Notes: generated from the sequence alone by a model not told the origin. A DNA stretch of 64,000 bases from Limnochordaceae bacterium (GCA_014896295.1 JADBKR010000006.1:124001-188000), one strand, 5' to 3'; shown: positions 25,872-35,225, counted from the first letter of the stretch. A program made the numbers and translations.

Positions 25872-27005
25872 TCAAAACTTCGACTCCACTTCCCACCCGA
25901 GCTCCCCGGCGAGCCGGACGTAGGCGTCGTCCCGATCGTGCACCACGATGATCACGTGCCCTCCCGGCCGCACGGAGCCGGCCACGTTGGCGAAGACGTC
26001 GGCGATCCCTCGGTAATACTCGGCGAGCAGGCGCCGCCGCCCGCCGGCGCCGTTGGGCCGGCCGATCTCCCGCTCCTGGAGCCCGGGCAGCCCCAGGAGT
26101 TCGTAGGCGTAGCGGTGCTGCTCGTGATAGTCGATGAGCCCCGGGTACGGCGGCGACGTGACGACGGTGTCGCACGGCGGGAACCGCACGTCCCGGGCGT
26201 CCCCCCACACCACCTCCACGGGCGCCTGCGTGCGCACGGCGGCGAACGCCTCGATGCGGCGCAGCGTGTCCGCCGTGTAACGGCGCAGAAAGGCAAGCGC
26301 CTGCGTCGTCGGGCTGCAGATCCGGTGATGCTTGCGGCAGTAATAAGGCGTCGTCTGCGGCTCGGCCGGGAAGTCGAGCTCGAAGTGGGTGGTCAGGCGC
26401 GCGGAGCGGGCAGCCCGGGACAGCACGAGCTTGAGCACGTCCTGGTAGCGGTAGAGGGGAATGAAGGAACGGTACGTGAGCAGCTCCGTCAGCGCCTGCG
26501 GCGCATACCACCGCCGCAGGTACGCCGAACCCCGCGCCGGCACCTCCGGCTTCCCGTCGCCGGCCCCGTCGAGGCCGCCGACCGCTGCGCTCTTCTTGAA
26601 GAGCTCGAACTCCGTGCGGGCCAGGACGTCGTGCATCTCCCGGCGGAGCAGGGCGAGGTCGTAGCGGGCGGTCTTGACCCTGGCCAGCAGGCAGTTGAAC
26701 GCCGACACGTCGCACCCCATGGCACGAAAACCGAGCCGGTTGGCCTCCACCAGGGTCGTGCCGGAGCCGGCGAACGGGTCGACCACCGACTCCCGGGCGT
26801 ACTTGCGCAAGAAGATCTCCACCAGCTGCGGGATGAACTTGCCCAGGTACGGGTGCAGGCCGTGCACGTGGCGGGTACGCTCGTGCTGGGGGAGATCCTG
26901 CTCCCGCCAGTTGAGGTCGAGCTGGGACAGGTCGGTGTCCGGCCCCACCGCTTCGAACGCGGTGAAGGGTGCGTGCTCTCCGTAGAGTTCCTGCTGCTTG
27001 CGCAA
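25872..27005 (-). CDS. DNA methyltransferase (TSPPY type), 3'-truncated, 377 aa
   Basis: This resembles an amino-methylating N4/N6 DNA methyltransferase. Motif I is VDPFAGSGTTLVEANRLG near residue 65 and motif IV is VVTSPPYPGLIDYHEQH near residue 290. A variable region between them (residues ~100-280) should carry target recognition. TTG 27005 is chosen because AGGAGG lies about 5 bases upstream. The coding sequence stops at the edge of the AT-rich island, just after HVIIVVHDRDD, so a C-terminal strand and tail are probably missing. No partner nuclease is adjacent; it could also act on RNA. Activity is uncertain. Confidence 0.7.
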   Translation of the reverse strand: MRKQQELYGEHAPFTAFEAVGPDTDLSQLDLNWREQDLPQHERTRHVHGLHPYLGKFIPQLVEIFLRKYARESVVDPFAGSGTTLVEANRLGFRAMGCDVSAFNCLLARVKTARYDLALLRREMHDVLARTEFELFKKSAAVGGLDGAGDGKPEVPARGSAYLRRWYAPQALTELLTYRSFIPLYRYQDVLKLVLSRAARSARLTTHFELDFPAEPQTTPYYCRKHHRICSPTTQALAFLRRYTADTLRRIEAFAAVRTQAPVEVVWGDARDVRFPPCDTVVTSPPYPGLIDYHEQHRYAYELLGLPGLQEREIGRPNGAGGRRRLLAEYYRGIADVFANVAGSVRPGGHVIIVVHDRDDAYVRLAGELGWEVESKF

Positions 27006-27187
27006 TGGGCGGCCTCCTGCGCGTGCCCGGTCGCTGGCGCGTTCCTCGCTGCCGGCGGCGATCCCTCGTGCATGAGGATCCCACAGAACACCATTGGTTG
27101 CAAGGCGACACCCTCCTGCACCGGAGATGCGCTTCTGCACCACGCTTCGAGCAGGAACCCAGGGTGCGACGCCGAATGCTGAAATGC

Positions 27188-27205
27188 TATGTAAAGGGTT
27201 ACATA
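27188..27205. promoter_or_regulatory. Perfect 7-bp dyad upstream of the LacI gene
   Basis: TATGTAA at 27188-27194 and TTACATA at 27199-27205 are exact inverted repeats separated by AGGG, 77 bases upstream of the LacI-type start. It is A/T-rich in a GC-rich setting. It may be an autoregulatory operator for the ribose-type operon or a site for another dimeric repressor. Confidence 0.5.
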
Positions 27206-27281
27206 CTCTTTCATATCGGGGCGCCCGGGGCGGAGCGCCCGGCATGCGAGCGACAAGGCGGGGAGGGGCGTACAGGAGCCC

Positions 27282-28379
27282 GTGGCGACGCTCCAGGACA
27301 TAGCGCGGCGGGCCAACGTGTCGGTGGCCACCGTTTCACGGGCGCTCAACCAGTCCGGGTACGTGCGGCCCGAGGTGCGGGAGCGGGTACTGCAAATCGC
27401 CCGGGAGCTCTCCTACGTCCCCAACCATCTGGCGCGGGGGCTGGCCCGCCGGCGCACGGACCTGGTGCTCCTGCTGGTGCCCGACGTGACCAATCCCTTC
27501 TTCGCGGCAGTTGCCCGGGGCGTCGAGGACGTCCTGGCGGGGCACGGCCTGCAGCTCGTGGTCGGCAACACCGACGACAACCATTACAAGGAACGGACCT
27601 ACCTCCAGCGCGCGCTCGGCCGCGGAGTGGACGGCGTCATCGCCGTGGCGGCAAGCAGCGATTCGCCCGACACGGCCCATTTCCGCCAGCTACAGGTGCC
27701 GCTCGTGCTCGTCGACCGGGCCTGCGAAGAGGTCGAGGCGGACCTGGTGGTGGCCAACAACGAGAGCGGCGCCTACCACGCGACCCGCCACCTGCTCTCC
27801 CTGGGACACCAGCGCGTGGCGACCATCACGGGCCCTCTCCGCCTCAAGACCGCCCGAGACAGGCTGGCCGGCTTTCAGCGAGCGGTGAGGGAGTGGCGGC
27901 TGGCGGGCGACCAGGTGGCGGTGGTCGAGGGCGACTTCCGCGAGGACGGAGGGTACCGGGCCGCACGCAAGCTGCTCGACGGTCCCGTGCGCCCCAGCGC
28001 GGTGTTCGCCGCCAACGACCTGATGGCCCTCGGCGCGATGGCTGCCTTTGAAGAAGTGGGAGTGGCGGTGCCGTCCGGCATCGCGGTCGCCGGTTACGAC
28101 GACATCCCGTACGCGGTGAGGGTGCGCCCCAAACTCACCACCGTGGCCCAGCCCAAGTACGAAATGGGGGCGGCGGCCGCCGAGCTCTTGCTGCGGCGCC
28201 TGGCGGACCCGTTGCTTCCCCCGCAGCGCGTCTGGCTCGAGCCCCGGCTGGTCGTCCGGGAGTCTTCCGTCGTGCGCTCGATCACGGGCCAGGTGGTCCC
28301 ACCGCCCGAGATCCCGGCGCCCGGACCGGTCGGCGCCCCAGACGGCGAACCTCGCGGGCGAGGACGGCAGGTGCCATGA
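27282..28379 (+). CDS. LacI-family transcriptional regulator, 365 aa
   Basis: The N-terminus is a classic LacI helix-turn-helix, DIARRANVSVATVSRALNQ (residues 5-23), followed by the hinge helix and a periplasmic-binding-type effector domain with LLLVPDVTNPFFAAVARGVE and AVFAANDLMALGAMAAFEEV. GTG 27282 starts it. The last 40 residues are Pro/Gly-rich. The stop overlaps the rbsA-type ATPase start as ATGA, so the regulator is the first gene of the ribose-type ABC operon and probably responds to its substrate. Confidence 0.85.
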   Translation: MATLQDIARRANVSVATVSRALNQSGYVRPEVRERVLQIARELSYVPNHLARGLARRRTDLVLLLVPDVTNPFFAAVARGVEDVLAGHGLQLVVGNTDDNHYKERTYLQRALGRGVDGVIAVAASSDSPDTAHFRQLQVPLVLVDRACEEVEADLVVANNESGAYHATRHLLSLGHQRVATITGPLRLKTARDRLAGFQRAVREWRLAGDQVAVVEGDFREDGGYRAARKLLDGPVRPSAVFAANDLMALGAMAAFEEVGVAVPSGIAVAGYDDIPYAVRVRPKLTTVAQPKYEMGAAAAELLLRRLADPLLPPQRVWLEPRLVVRESSVVRSITGQVVPPPEIPAPGPVGAPDGEPRGRGRQVP

Positions 28380-29917
28380 AGGAGGTCGCACGGCGGGAGG
28401 CCGCCGGAACGCCGCTCATCGAGATGCAGCGGGTCAGCAAAGCCTTCCCCGGCGTGCAAGCGCTCGACGAGGTGGACTTCGCCGTCCGGGCAGGGGAAGT
28501 CCATGCCCTGGTCGGCGAGAACGGGGCCGGCAAGAGCACCCTGGTCAAGATCTTGACCGGGGTCTACCCGATGGATGCGGGCCGCATCCTGGTGCGCGGC
28601 CGGCGTGCCGAGATCAGGAGCCCCCTCGACGCCCAGCGGCTCGGCGTACGGGTGATTCACCAGGAGTTTACCCTCGTCAACGATCTGAGCGTGGCCGAAA
28701 ACATCTTCCTCGACGTGCTCGCGCTGGGGGTGCTCGGCCGGGCTCCCCGGCGCTGGATGGAGCAGCAAGCCCGCGCCGTGCTCTCACGGCTCGGTCTCGA
28801 CCTCGACCCCTCCACGCCGGTCGGCGAGCTCACCGTCGCGGAGCAGCAGATCGTCGAGATCGCCCGGGCCGTTTCCCGGGAGGCCGCCGTCATCGTCATG
28901 GACGAGCCGACCGCGGCGCTCACCGAGTCCGAAGTGGAGCGGCTGTTGGGTATCATCCGGGGCCTGCGGAGCCAGGGCGTGGCCATCGTGTACATTTCGC
29001 ACAAGCTCGACGAGGTACTGGCCGTTGCCGACCGGGTCACCGTGCTTCGCGACGGCCGGTTGGTGGGGGTGCGCGACGCGGGTGGGCTCACCCGGGCCGA
29101 GCTCGTTCGCATGATGGTGGGCCGGCCCGTCGAGCAGATGTTCGCGCGCCGGCACCGCCCGTCCGGCGACGTCGTCTTCGAAGCCCAGGGCATCACGGTC
29201 CCCGGCCGGGTCTACGATGCGTCGTTCACGGTGCGCCGGGGCGAGGTCGTCGGTATCACCGGGCTCATGGGAGCCGGGCAGGGATGGCTCGTGCGGGCCG
29301 TGTTCGGGGCCGTCCCGGTGACGGCGGGCCAGCTGCGGCTCGGCGGCCGGCCGGTGGCCATCCGTTCCCCGGTGGACGCCGTGAGGGCCGGCATCGGCCT
29401 GCTCACCGAGAACCGGAAGGAAGAAGGCCTGGTACTGAGCCAGCCCGTGGTCGCCAACGTCAGCCTCGCTTCGCTCGACGGGCTTTCCCGGCTCGGGTGG
29501 CTCGACCAGCGCCGGGAACGGCGGATCGCCGCCGAGTACGTTCGCCGGCTGACCATCCGCACGCCCTCCCTCTCGCAGGAGGTGGCCTACCTGAGCGGCG
29601 GTAACCAGCAGAAGGTCGTCCTGGCGAAATGGCTCGCCACGGAGCCGGAAGTGGTGGTGATGGCCGAACCCACCCGGGGCATCGACGTGGGCGCCAAGGC
29701 CGAGATCTACCGCCTCATCGACGAGCTCGCCTGCCAGGGCAAGGCCGTGGTGCTGGTCTCGAGCGAACTCCCCGAAATCCTCAACCTGACCGACCGGGTC
29801 TACGTCATGTACGCGGGCCGCATCCAGGCCGAGCTCCCCACCGCGTCGGCCACGGCCGAGCTCATCACCCACTACGCGACGGGAGGTGGAGCACCTGGCA
29901 CGACGAGATGGCCTTGA
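28376..29917 (+). CDS. rbsA: Ribose-type sugar ABC ATPase (RbsA family), 513 aa
   Basis: Two fused ABC domains energise uptake of a monosaccharide. The first has Walker A GENGAGKST, the Q-loop region and VMDEPTAALTESE. The second has the usual degenerate P-loop GLMGAGQGW and the signature LSGGNQQKVVLAKWL followed by VMAEPTRGIDVG. YISHKLDEVL follows the first Walker B. Length is normal. It overlaps the regulator upstream and the permease downstream. Confidence 0.9.
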   Translation: MKEVARREAAGTPLIEMQRVSKAFPGVQALDEVDFAVRAGEVHALVGENGAGKSTLVKILTGVYPMDAGRILVRGRRAEIRSPLDAQRLGVRVIHQEFTLVNDLSVAENIFLDVLALGVLGRAPRRWMEQQARAVLSRLGLDLDPSTPVGELTVAEQQIVEIARAVSREAAVIVMDEPTAALTESEVERLLGIIRGLRSQGVAIVYISHKLDEVLAVADRVTVLRDGRLVGVRDAGGLTRAELVRMMVGRPVEQMFARRHRPSGDVVFEAQGITVPGRVYDASFTVRRGEVVGITGLMGAGQGWLVRAVFGAVPVTAGQLRLGGRPVAIRSPVDAVRAGIGLLTENRKEEGLVLSQPVVANVSLASLDGLSRLGWLDQRRERRIAAEYVRRLTIRTPSLSQEVAYLSGGNQQKVVLAKWLATEPEVVVMAEPTRGIDVGAKAEIYRLIDELACQGKAVVLVSSELPEILNLTDRVYVMYAGRIQAELPTASATAELITHYATGGGAPGTTRWP

Positions 29918-30944
29918 TAGCCGGGCCTTGATGCACTGGATTCGCCGGTTCGGTATGGTACTGGTCCTCGCCGCGCTGGCCGTGGCGCTGGCGCTCATGA
30001 GCGACCGGTTCCTGACGCCGGCCAACTTGCTCAACGTGACACGCCAGGTGACGGTCAACGCCATCCTCGCCGCCGGCATGACCCTGGTCATCCTCTCGGG
30101 AGGCATCGATCTGTCCGTGGGTGCCGTGGCCGCCATCGCCGGGGCGGTCGGGGCCGGGCTCATGGCCGCCGGCTGGGGATGGCCGGCCGGCGTACTCGTG
30201 GCCCTTGCCGTGGGGGCCTGCTTCGGGGTGCTCAACGGGGTCTTCGTGGCGTTCGCCGGCCTGCCGCCGTTCATCGTGACGCTGGCGTCCATGGCCCTGG
30301 CGCGGGGCCTCACCATGGTGTACACGGGCGGGCGGCCCATCGGCGTGCAGGATATGGGGTTCGTCTGGTTCGGCCATGGATACGTGGGACCCATCCCTGT
30401 CCCGGTCATGTTGATGATCGGGGTCTACGTGCTGGGATACCTGATGCTCACCCGGATGAAGCTGGGCCGCCTCGTCTACGCCGTGGGAGGCAACGAGACG
30501 GCCTGCCGCATGGCCGGCATCCGGGTGGAACAGGTGAAGGTCGCGGTCTACGCGCTGAGCGGCATGACGTCGGGGCTGGCGGCGGTGATCCTGACCGCGC
30601 GGCTCGTCTCCGCACAACCCACGGCCGGCTTCGGGTACGAACTCGACGCCATCGCGGCGGTGATCCTGGGCGGCACCAGCCTGGCGGGCGGGAGGGGCAG
30701 CATCGGGGGAACCGTCATCGGGGCCTTCATCATCGGCATCCTGGGCAACGGGCTCAACCTGCTCAACGTCTCTCCGTTCTACCAGGACGTCGCCAAGGGC
30801 GTCGTGATCCTGCTCGCGGTGCTCCTCGACCGGGTGCTCCACGCCGGCGGTAGGACGGTGAGGACGGGACCGGCCGGACGGTTGTCGGCGGCAGTGCCTG
30901 CCGCTGCCCGAACGGCGCCCGGCACGAAGGGAGGAGGGAGGTGA
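29886..30944 (+). CDS. rbsC: Ribose-type sugar ABC permease (RbsC family), 352 aa
   Basis: About ten hydrophobic segments and the conserved MTLVILSGGIDLSVGAVAAI and LDAIAAVILGGTSLAGGRG regions identify a BPD_transp_2 permease. The open frame starts at GTG 29886, overlapping rbsA by 32 bases; ATG 29931 is an alternative without a clear ribosome-binding site. The C-terminal 30 residues are a basic, Ala-rich tail. It forms the membrane channel for the RbsA ATPase. Confidence 0.9.
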   Translation: MEHLARRDGLDSRALMHWIRRFGMVLVLAALAVALALMSDRFLTPANLLNVTRQVTVNAILAAGMTLVILSGGIDLSVGAVAAIAGAVGAGLMAAGWGWPAGVLVALAVGACFGVLNGVFVAFAGLPPFIVTLASMALARGLTMVYTGGRPIGVQDMGFVWFGHGYVGPIPVPVMLMIGVYVLGYLMLTRMKLGRLVYAVGGNETACRMAGIRVEQVKVAVYALSGMTSGLAAVILTARLVSAQPTAGFGYELDAIAAVILGGTSLAGGRGSIGGTVIGAFIIGILGNGLNLLNVSPFYQDVAKGVVILLAVLLDRVLHAGGRTVRTGPAGRLSAAVPAAARTAPGTKGGGR

Positions 30945-31085
30945 CGGATGGCGCAGCGAGCGGGGAGGGGAGGGCTCGGGAGGGACAGGACGTGAAGGTG
31001 CTCGAGGCACGACGGGATGCGAGGATGGGTTGCGGGGCCCGGGAGCGAGTTTGGCGGAATGCCCACCGGAAGGAGTGACGGCGGG

Positions 31086-31982
31086 ATGCGCAGGCGCTGG
31101 ATGATCGGGCTGTTATTGGTGGCGCTGGTCGTGATGGCATCGACCGGAGTGTCGGCCAGGACGTACACGTTGGGACTGTCCATCTCGACGCTCAACAACC
31201 CGTTCTTCGTCGACCTGAAGGAGGGCGCCGAGTCCAAGGCGGCGGCCTTGGGGGTGCGCCTCGTCGTGCTGGACGCGCAAAACGACCCGAGCCGGCAGCT
31301 GTCCGGCATCGAGGATCTGATCGCGCAGAAGGTCGACGCGCTCCTGATCAACCCGACGGACTCGTCGGCCATCGTGCCCGCGGTCCTGGCTGCCAACCGT
31401 GCCGGGATCCCGGTGCTGACCGTGGACCGCGGCGCCGATGGCGGGAAGGTCGTCTCCCACATCGCTTCGGACAACGTCGCGGGCGGCCGGATGGCAGGCC
31501 AACTCATCGTGCAGATCCTCGGCGGTCGCGGCAAGGTCGTGGAGCTGGTCGGCATTCCGGGCACGTCGGCGGCCCGGGATCGGGGCGCCGGGTTCAACGA
31601 GGTGGTCAAGAAGCATCCGGGGATCGAAGTGGTGGCGCAGCAGGAGGCTGGGTTCGACAGGGCCCGGGGCCTGACCGTCATGGAGAACATCCTGCAGGCG
31701 CAGCCGCGCATCGATGCCGTTTTCGCCCACAACGACGAGATGGCGCTGGGAGCCATCACGGCCATCGAGGCGGCGGGCCGGGCGAAGGAGATCAAGGTCG
31801 TGGGGTTCGACGCCACGGCCGACGCCGTCAAGGCCGTACAGGACGGGCGGATGCTGGCGACCATCGCCCAAAAGCCCCGCTTGATGGGCGAACTGGCCGT
31901 CGAGACGGCCACTCGGCTGCTCAAGGGCGAGAAGGTCGACGCGTACATCCCCGTCCCGTTGGAACTGGTCACGAAGCGCTAG
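31086..31982 (+). CDS. rbsB: Ribose-type sugar-binding protein (RbsB family), 298 aa
   Basis: A signal peptide (RRRWMIGLLLVALVVMA) precedes a binding domain that starts TYTLGLSISTLNNPFFVDLK and contains ALLINPTDSSAI and DAVFAHNDEMALGAI, the RbsB hallmark. There is no lipobox cysteine. ATG 31086 has AAGGAG upstream. A gap of ~140 bases separates it from rbsC, possibly an mRNA-processing site. No rbsD or ribokinase gene is nearby, so the true sugar is unproven. Confidence 0.9.
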   Translation: MRRRWMIGLLLVALVVMASTGVSARTYTLGLSISTLNNPFFVDLKEGAESKAAALGVRLVVLDAQNDPSRQLSGIEDLIAQKVDALLINPTDSSAIVPAVLAANRAGIPVLTVDRGADGGKVVSHIASDNVAGGRMAGQLIVQILGGRGKVVELVGIPGTSAARDRGAGFNEVVKKHPGIEVVAQQEAGFDRARGLTVMENILQAQPRIDAVFAHNDEMALGAITAIEAAGRAKEIKVVGFDATADAVKAVQDGRMLATIAQKPRLMGELAVETATRLLKGEKVDAYIPVPLELVTKR

Positions 31983-32038
31983 GCGCGGCCCCGCACCCGT
32001 AAAGGCCCTTCCCTTTTCTGGGGCGCAGGGAGTCGCCG

Positions 32039-32083
32039 GCCGGCCGGACCGGAGCGCAGGGCTTCGTCCGGCCGGCTCGTTTC
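32039..32083 (+). terminator. Terminator after the ribose-type operon
   Basis: GCCGGCCGGAC (32039-32049) pairs perfectly with GTCCGGCCGGC (32066-32076) around a 16-base loop, and TCGTTTC follows. It lies 57 bases after the rbsB stop and before the glycerophosphodiesterase gene. Confidence 0.7.
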
Positions 32084-32173
32084 GGGAAGGGGAGGCGCGG
32101 GGCGTGCGGCGAATGCCCTGGCGGAGGGCATCGAGGCCCTGAGCGACGAGAAGGATCGGAGTGGTCGAGAGCG

Positions 32174-32908
32174 ATGCCGCAGCGCCCGCTGATACTGGCC
32201 CACCGGGGGTTTTCCGCCCGCGCCCCCGAGAATACCCTGGTCGCCTTTCGGATGGCTCTCGAGGCCGGGGCGGACGGCATCGAGCTGGACGTCCAGCTGT
32301 CCCGGGACGGGGTGCCGGTGGTCATTCACGACGAGCGCGTCGACCGCACGACCGACGGCAAGGGTTGGGTCAAGGACTTCACGCTGGACCAGCTGCGGGC
32401 CTTCGATGCCGGAGGGTGGTTCGGGGAGGCTTTCGCCGGCGAGCGCATCCCCACCCTCGACGAGGTGCTGGAGGTGGCCGGGCCGGGCAGCCGGCTGATC
32501 AACGTGGAGTTGAAGAGCGGGCTGGTGCAGTACCCGGGTCTCGAGCACAAGGTGATCGCGGCCCTGGAGCGGGCGGGCGCGCTGGAAAAGAGCGTGCTCT
32601 CCTCGTTCAACCACTTCTCGCTGCGAACGGTCAAGGCGCTGCGGCCACAGGCGCGCACCGGCGTGCTCTACATGGAGGGGCTGGTCGACCCGTGGGCGTA
32701 CGCCCGGCTGGTGCCCGCGGACGCCATCCACCCGCCCCGCTACGCGGTGCTGCCGGAGCTGGTGGAGGGCGCCCACCGGGCCGGCGTGGCCGTGCACGTG
32801 TGGACGGTGGACGAGCGGGCGGAGCTTCGCCGCATGGCGGATTGGGGCGTCGACGCCATCATCACCAACCGGCCGGACGAGGCGCTGGCGGTCGTCGGCG
32901 CGACTTGA
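32174..32908 (+). CDS. Glycerophosphodiester phosphodiesterase, 244 aa
   Basis: The TIM-barrel GDPD motifs are present: LAHRGFSARAPENTLVAF (catalytic His/Arg and Glu-Asn), GADGIELDVQLSRDG (metal Glu and Asp), VVIHDERVDRTTDG (second catalytic His) and INVELK. It hydrolyses glycerophosphodiesters to glycerol 3-phosphate and an alcohol. No signal peptide is seen, so it is cytoplasmic. It begins ~190 bases after the ribose operon and 25 bases before the transporter gene, suggesting they are co-transcribed. Confidence 0.9.
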   Translation: MPQRPLILAHRGFSARAPENTLVAFRMALEAGADGIELDVQLSRDGVPVVIHDERVDRTTDGKGWVKDFTLDQLRAFDAGGWFGEAFAGERIPTLDEVLEVAGPGSRLINVELKSGLVQYPGLEHKVIAALERAGALEKSVLSSFNHFSLRTVKALRPQARTGVLYMEGLVDPWAYARLVPADAIHPPRYAVLPELVEGAHRAGVAVHVWTVDERAELRRMADWGVDAIITNRPDEALAVVGAT

Positions 32909-32932
32909 GCGGCAGGAGGCGACCTTGCGAGC

Positions 32933-34303
32933 GTGCCTCGACCGGCGCGAGGCGACCTGGCAACGGTGAAACGAGGTGCGGCTTTGAGGCTCGACTACGG
33001 CAAGACCTTCATCCTGGGGCTCGGCTTCTTCGTCATCACGCTGGCCTGGTCCGTCTACAACTCCTACGTCCCCATCTTCCTCGGCGACCTGTTCGCGACG
33101 GTCCCGTACCGCACGACCCTCGTGGGTATCCTGATGACCCTCGACAACGTGGCGGCGGTGACGCTGCAGCCCTACTTCGGCGCTCTCAGCGACCGCACCT
33201 GGACCCGGCTGGGCCGGCGGATGCCGTTCCTGGTCGCAGGGGTGCCGGTGGCCGCGGCTTTCTTCGCGCTGATTCCCGAGGCGCGTCATGCGGTGTTACC
33301 CATGGTCGCGGCGCTGATCGTCATGAATCTGGCCATGGCCGCTTTCCGGGCGCCGACCGTGGCGTTGATGCCCGACGTCACGCCGTCGCCGCTTCGCAGC
33401 CAGGCCAACGGGGTCATCAACTTCATGGGCGGGGCCGGCGGCATCGTGGCCTACTTCGGCCTGTCGCACCTGTACCGGGTAAGCCCGGGCCTGCCCTTCC
33501 AGGCCACGTCCGTGCTCATGCTGCTGGCGCTCGTCGCGCTGCTGCTTTGGGTGCGTGAGCCGAGGCCGGGCGAGGGGGCCTCGGGCGGGCGAGCGAGCCA
33601 GGGCGCAGCGGTCGCGCGAGGGAGCCAAGGCGTGCCCGTTGCCCGCGATCGGGCGCCCGTACCGCGGGGAGGGGTGCTGGCCGCGGTGGCCGAGATCTGG
33701 AGGGATCCGGATCGCAGCGCGCTGCGGCTGCTGCTGGCCATCTTCTTCTGGTTCGTCGGGTGGAGCGGGGTGGAGGCGCTCTTTACCCTCTACGCGGTGG
33801 GGCGGTGGGGGATGGACCCCGCCAGGGCTTCGTTCGTGCTCGGCTTTTTCGCCGTGGCGTTCGTGATCTTCGCCATCCCGAGCGGGTACCTCGGCGGGGT
33901 ATTGGGGCGCCGACGCACCATTTCGGTAGGGCTTGGGGGGCTCGCCCTGTCGCTTCTTTCGCTGAGCGTCGTCGGGCCGGGCGCCGGGGTGATGGCGGCG
34001 CTGGCGGCCGGCGGCATGTGCTGGGCCCTGGTCAACATCCACTCCTACCCGATGGTCGTCGACATGGCAGCCGGTGACAGGGTCGGTGCGTACACGGGCC
34101 TCTACTACTTCTTCTCCACGGCCGCCGCCATCGTGGCGCCGCCGGCCTTCGGCCTCTTCATGGACGTGCTGGGGCGGGGCGCCCTCTTCCCGTCGGCCGT
34201 CGCCAGCCTGGCCGTGGCGCTGGCGCTCATGCAAGGGGTGCACAGGGGCGACGTGCCCGGGCCGGCGGGGGCCGCTGCACGGCAGGCGAGGCAGGCAGCC
34301 TGA
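32933..34303 (+). CDS. Major facilitator transporter, sugar-type (GPH/SLC45-like), 456 aa
   Basis: About twelve hydrophobic segments with the MFS-type loop LSDRTWTRLGRRMPFLVAGV after TM2/3 place this in the glycoside-type facilitator group. The central cytoplasmic loop (about residues 205-245) is unusually Arg/Ala-rich. GTG 32933 is the longest start; TTG 32984 with GAGGTG upstream would remove 17 residues and is equally plausible. The substrate is unknown; the adjacent GDPD gene hints at a glycoside or glycerophosphodiester. Confidence 0.75.
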   Translation: MPRPARGDLATVKRGAALRLDYGKTFILGLGFFVITLAWSVYNSYVPIFLGDLFATVPYRTTLVGILMTLDNVAAVTLQPYFGALSDRTWTRLGRRMPFLVAGVPVAAAFFALIPEARHAVLPMVAALIVMNLAMAAFRAPTVALMPDVTPSPLRSQANGVINFMGGAGGIVAYFGLSHLYRVSPGLPFQATSVLMLLALVALLLWVREPRPGEGASGGRASQGAAVARGSQGVPVARDRAPVPRGGVLAAVAEIWRDPDRSALRLLLAIFFWFVGWSGVEALFTLYAVGRWGMDPARASFVLGFFAVAFVIFAIPSGYLGGVLGRRRTISVGLGGLALSLLSLSVVGPGAGVMAALAAGGMCWALVNIHSYPMVVDMAAGDRVGAYTGLYYFFSTAAAIVAPPAFGLFMDVLGRGALFPSAVASLAVALALMQGVHRGDVPGPAGAAARQARQAA

Positions 34304-34399
34304 CGGCCGGTCGTCCGGGAAGAGCCAGACGGTATGGAGAAAGAGGCAGGCGAGGCGGCTTGCCTTCCCAGGTTCTTCCCGGTGGCAGCCTTCCCTGCC

Positions 34400-34429
34400 T
34401 TGACAGGCGCGCGATACCATCATTAGAAT
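34400..34429 (+). promoter_or_regulatory. Strong sigma-70-type promoter for the Rieske/PQQ operon
   Basis: A perfect -35 hexamer TTGACA (34400-34405) and TAGAAT (34424-34429, five of six matches to TATAAT) are spaced by 18 bases. It lies ~55 bases before the Rieske start. This is the best canonical promoter in the window. Confidence 0.75.
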
Positions 34430-34483
34430 GGTGCCAACCTACCTGACCCTCTCGTCACGGCTTCGGAGAGGGGGCACCACACC

Positions 34484-35050
34484 ATGAGGGTATGCGCCGG
34501 GCGTCCTTGTAGCCGCCGGGAGCTGCTTCAGGCGGCGGCCGCGGGGGCCACCCTGCTCGTGGCCGGCCCCGCCGGAGCGCAATCGGGAGCGCGGCCGGCC
34601 CCGGGCGACCTCCTCGTTGCCGCAGGCGCCGAAGCAGGCGACCATTCGAAAGCGCTTACCATCGAGGATCTCTCCGTCGATCAGGCTGTCTTGGCGTATC
34701 CCATGGATCCAGGATCCGGTACGGTGAAGAAGGATCGGGCCGCCCTGATCGTGCTGGTGCGCCTGCAACCGGACGCCATCGACCCTGCCATCCGCCCCCG
34801 GGCCGCCGGTGGAATCCTGGGTTACTCGGCCCTGTGCACCCACATGGCGTGCATCGTCGACCAGTACACCGCGTTCGGCTCCGGGCAAAAAGAGCTGCGG
34901 TGTCGCTGTCATGGGAGCGTGTACGACCCCCGTCGAGGGGCGGTCGTACTGGACGGTCCGGCCCCCCGCCCGCTACCTGCCATCCCGCTTGCCGTGCGTG
35001 CCGGCAAACTCGTCGTTGCAGGAGACTTCACGGGCAAGGTGGGTCCGTAG
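34484..35050 (+). CDS. Tat-exported Rieske [2Fe-2S] protein, 188 aa
   Basis: The N-terminus has a twin-arginine signal, SRRELLQAAAAGATLLVAG. The C-terminal half is a Rieske domain: box I CTHMAC (Cys118, His120, disulfide Cys123) and box II CRCHGSVYD (Cys140, His143, disulfide Cys142), followed by a Gly/Pro-loop, LDGPAPRPLPAIPL. It resembles the small subunits of arsenite-oxidase-like or quinol-oxidising complexes. It is the first gene of the locus ahead of the PQQ dehydrogenase, with no cytochrome c nearby, so it could accept electrons from PQQH2. That role is inference. Length is normal for a soluble Rieske protein. Confidence 0.9.
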   Translation: MRVCAGRPCSRRELLQAAAAGATLLVAGPAGAQSGARPAPGDLLVAAGAEAGDHSKALTIEDLSVDQAVLAYPMDPGSGTVKKDRAALIVLVRLQPDAIDPAIRPRAAGGILGYSALCTHMACIVDQYTAFGSGQKELRCRCHGSVYDPRRGAVVLDGPAPRPLPAIPLAVRAGKLVVAGDFTGKVGP

Positions 35051-35117
35051 CGGGCGAGACGCGGCCGGACGGAAGGGAAAGGGGGACGGCGAGGGCAGGC
35101 ACAGGGAGTTGGACCGT

Positions 35118-35133
35118 TTGCAAGCGATTGCAC
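35118..35133. promoter_or_regulatory. cre/LacI-type operator upstream of the PQQ dehydrogenase
   Basis: TTGCAAGCGATTGCAC matches 15 of 16 positions of the CcpA cre pattern WTGNAANCGNWWNCAW; its core GCAAGCGATTGC (35120-35131) is nearly palindromic. It lies 93 bases before the dehydrogenase start, between the Rieske gene and the dehydrogenase. A CcpA or LacI-family repressor could bind and tie expression to carbon supply. A related core occurs at 49865. Confidence 0.55.
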
Positions 35134-35225
35134 ATGGCGATCGCGCATGGGTGCTGTTGGAGGCACACGGCGCGTGGGCCGGGTAAGCCGCCGCAGCCGC
35201 CACGCAGAACGGGGGTAGCAGCGGG

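Noticed and set aside
35109-35186. Short TTG-started ORF of 25 codons in the leader of the PQQ dehydrogenase
   Set aside because: It overlaps the operator, has a weak ribosome-binding site and lacks the Glu/Tyr pair of PqqA, so it is not a PQQ precursor peptide.
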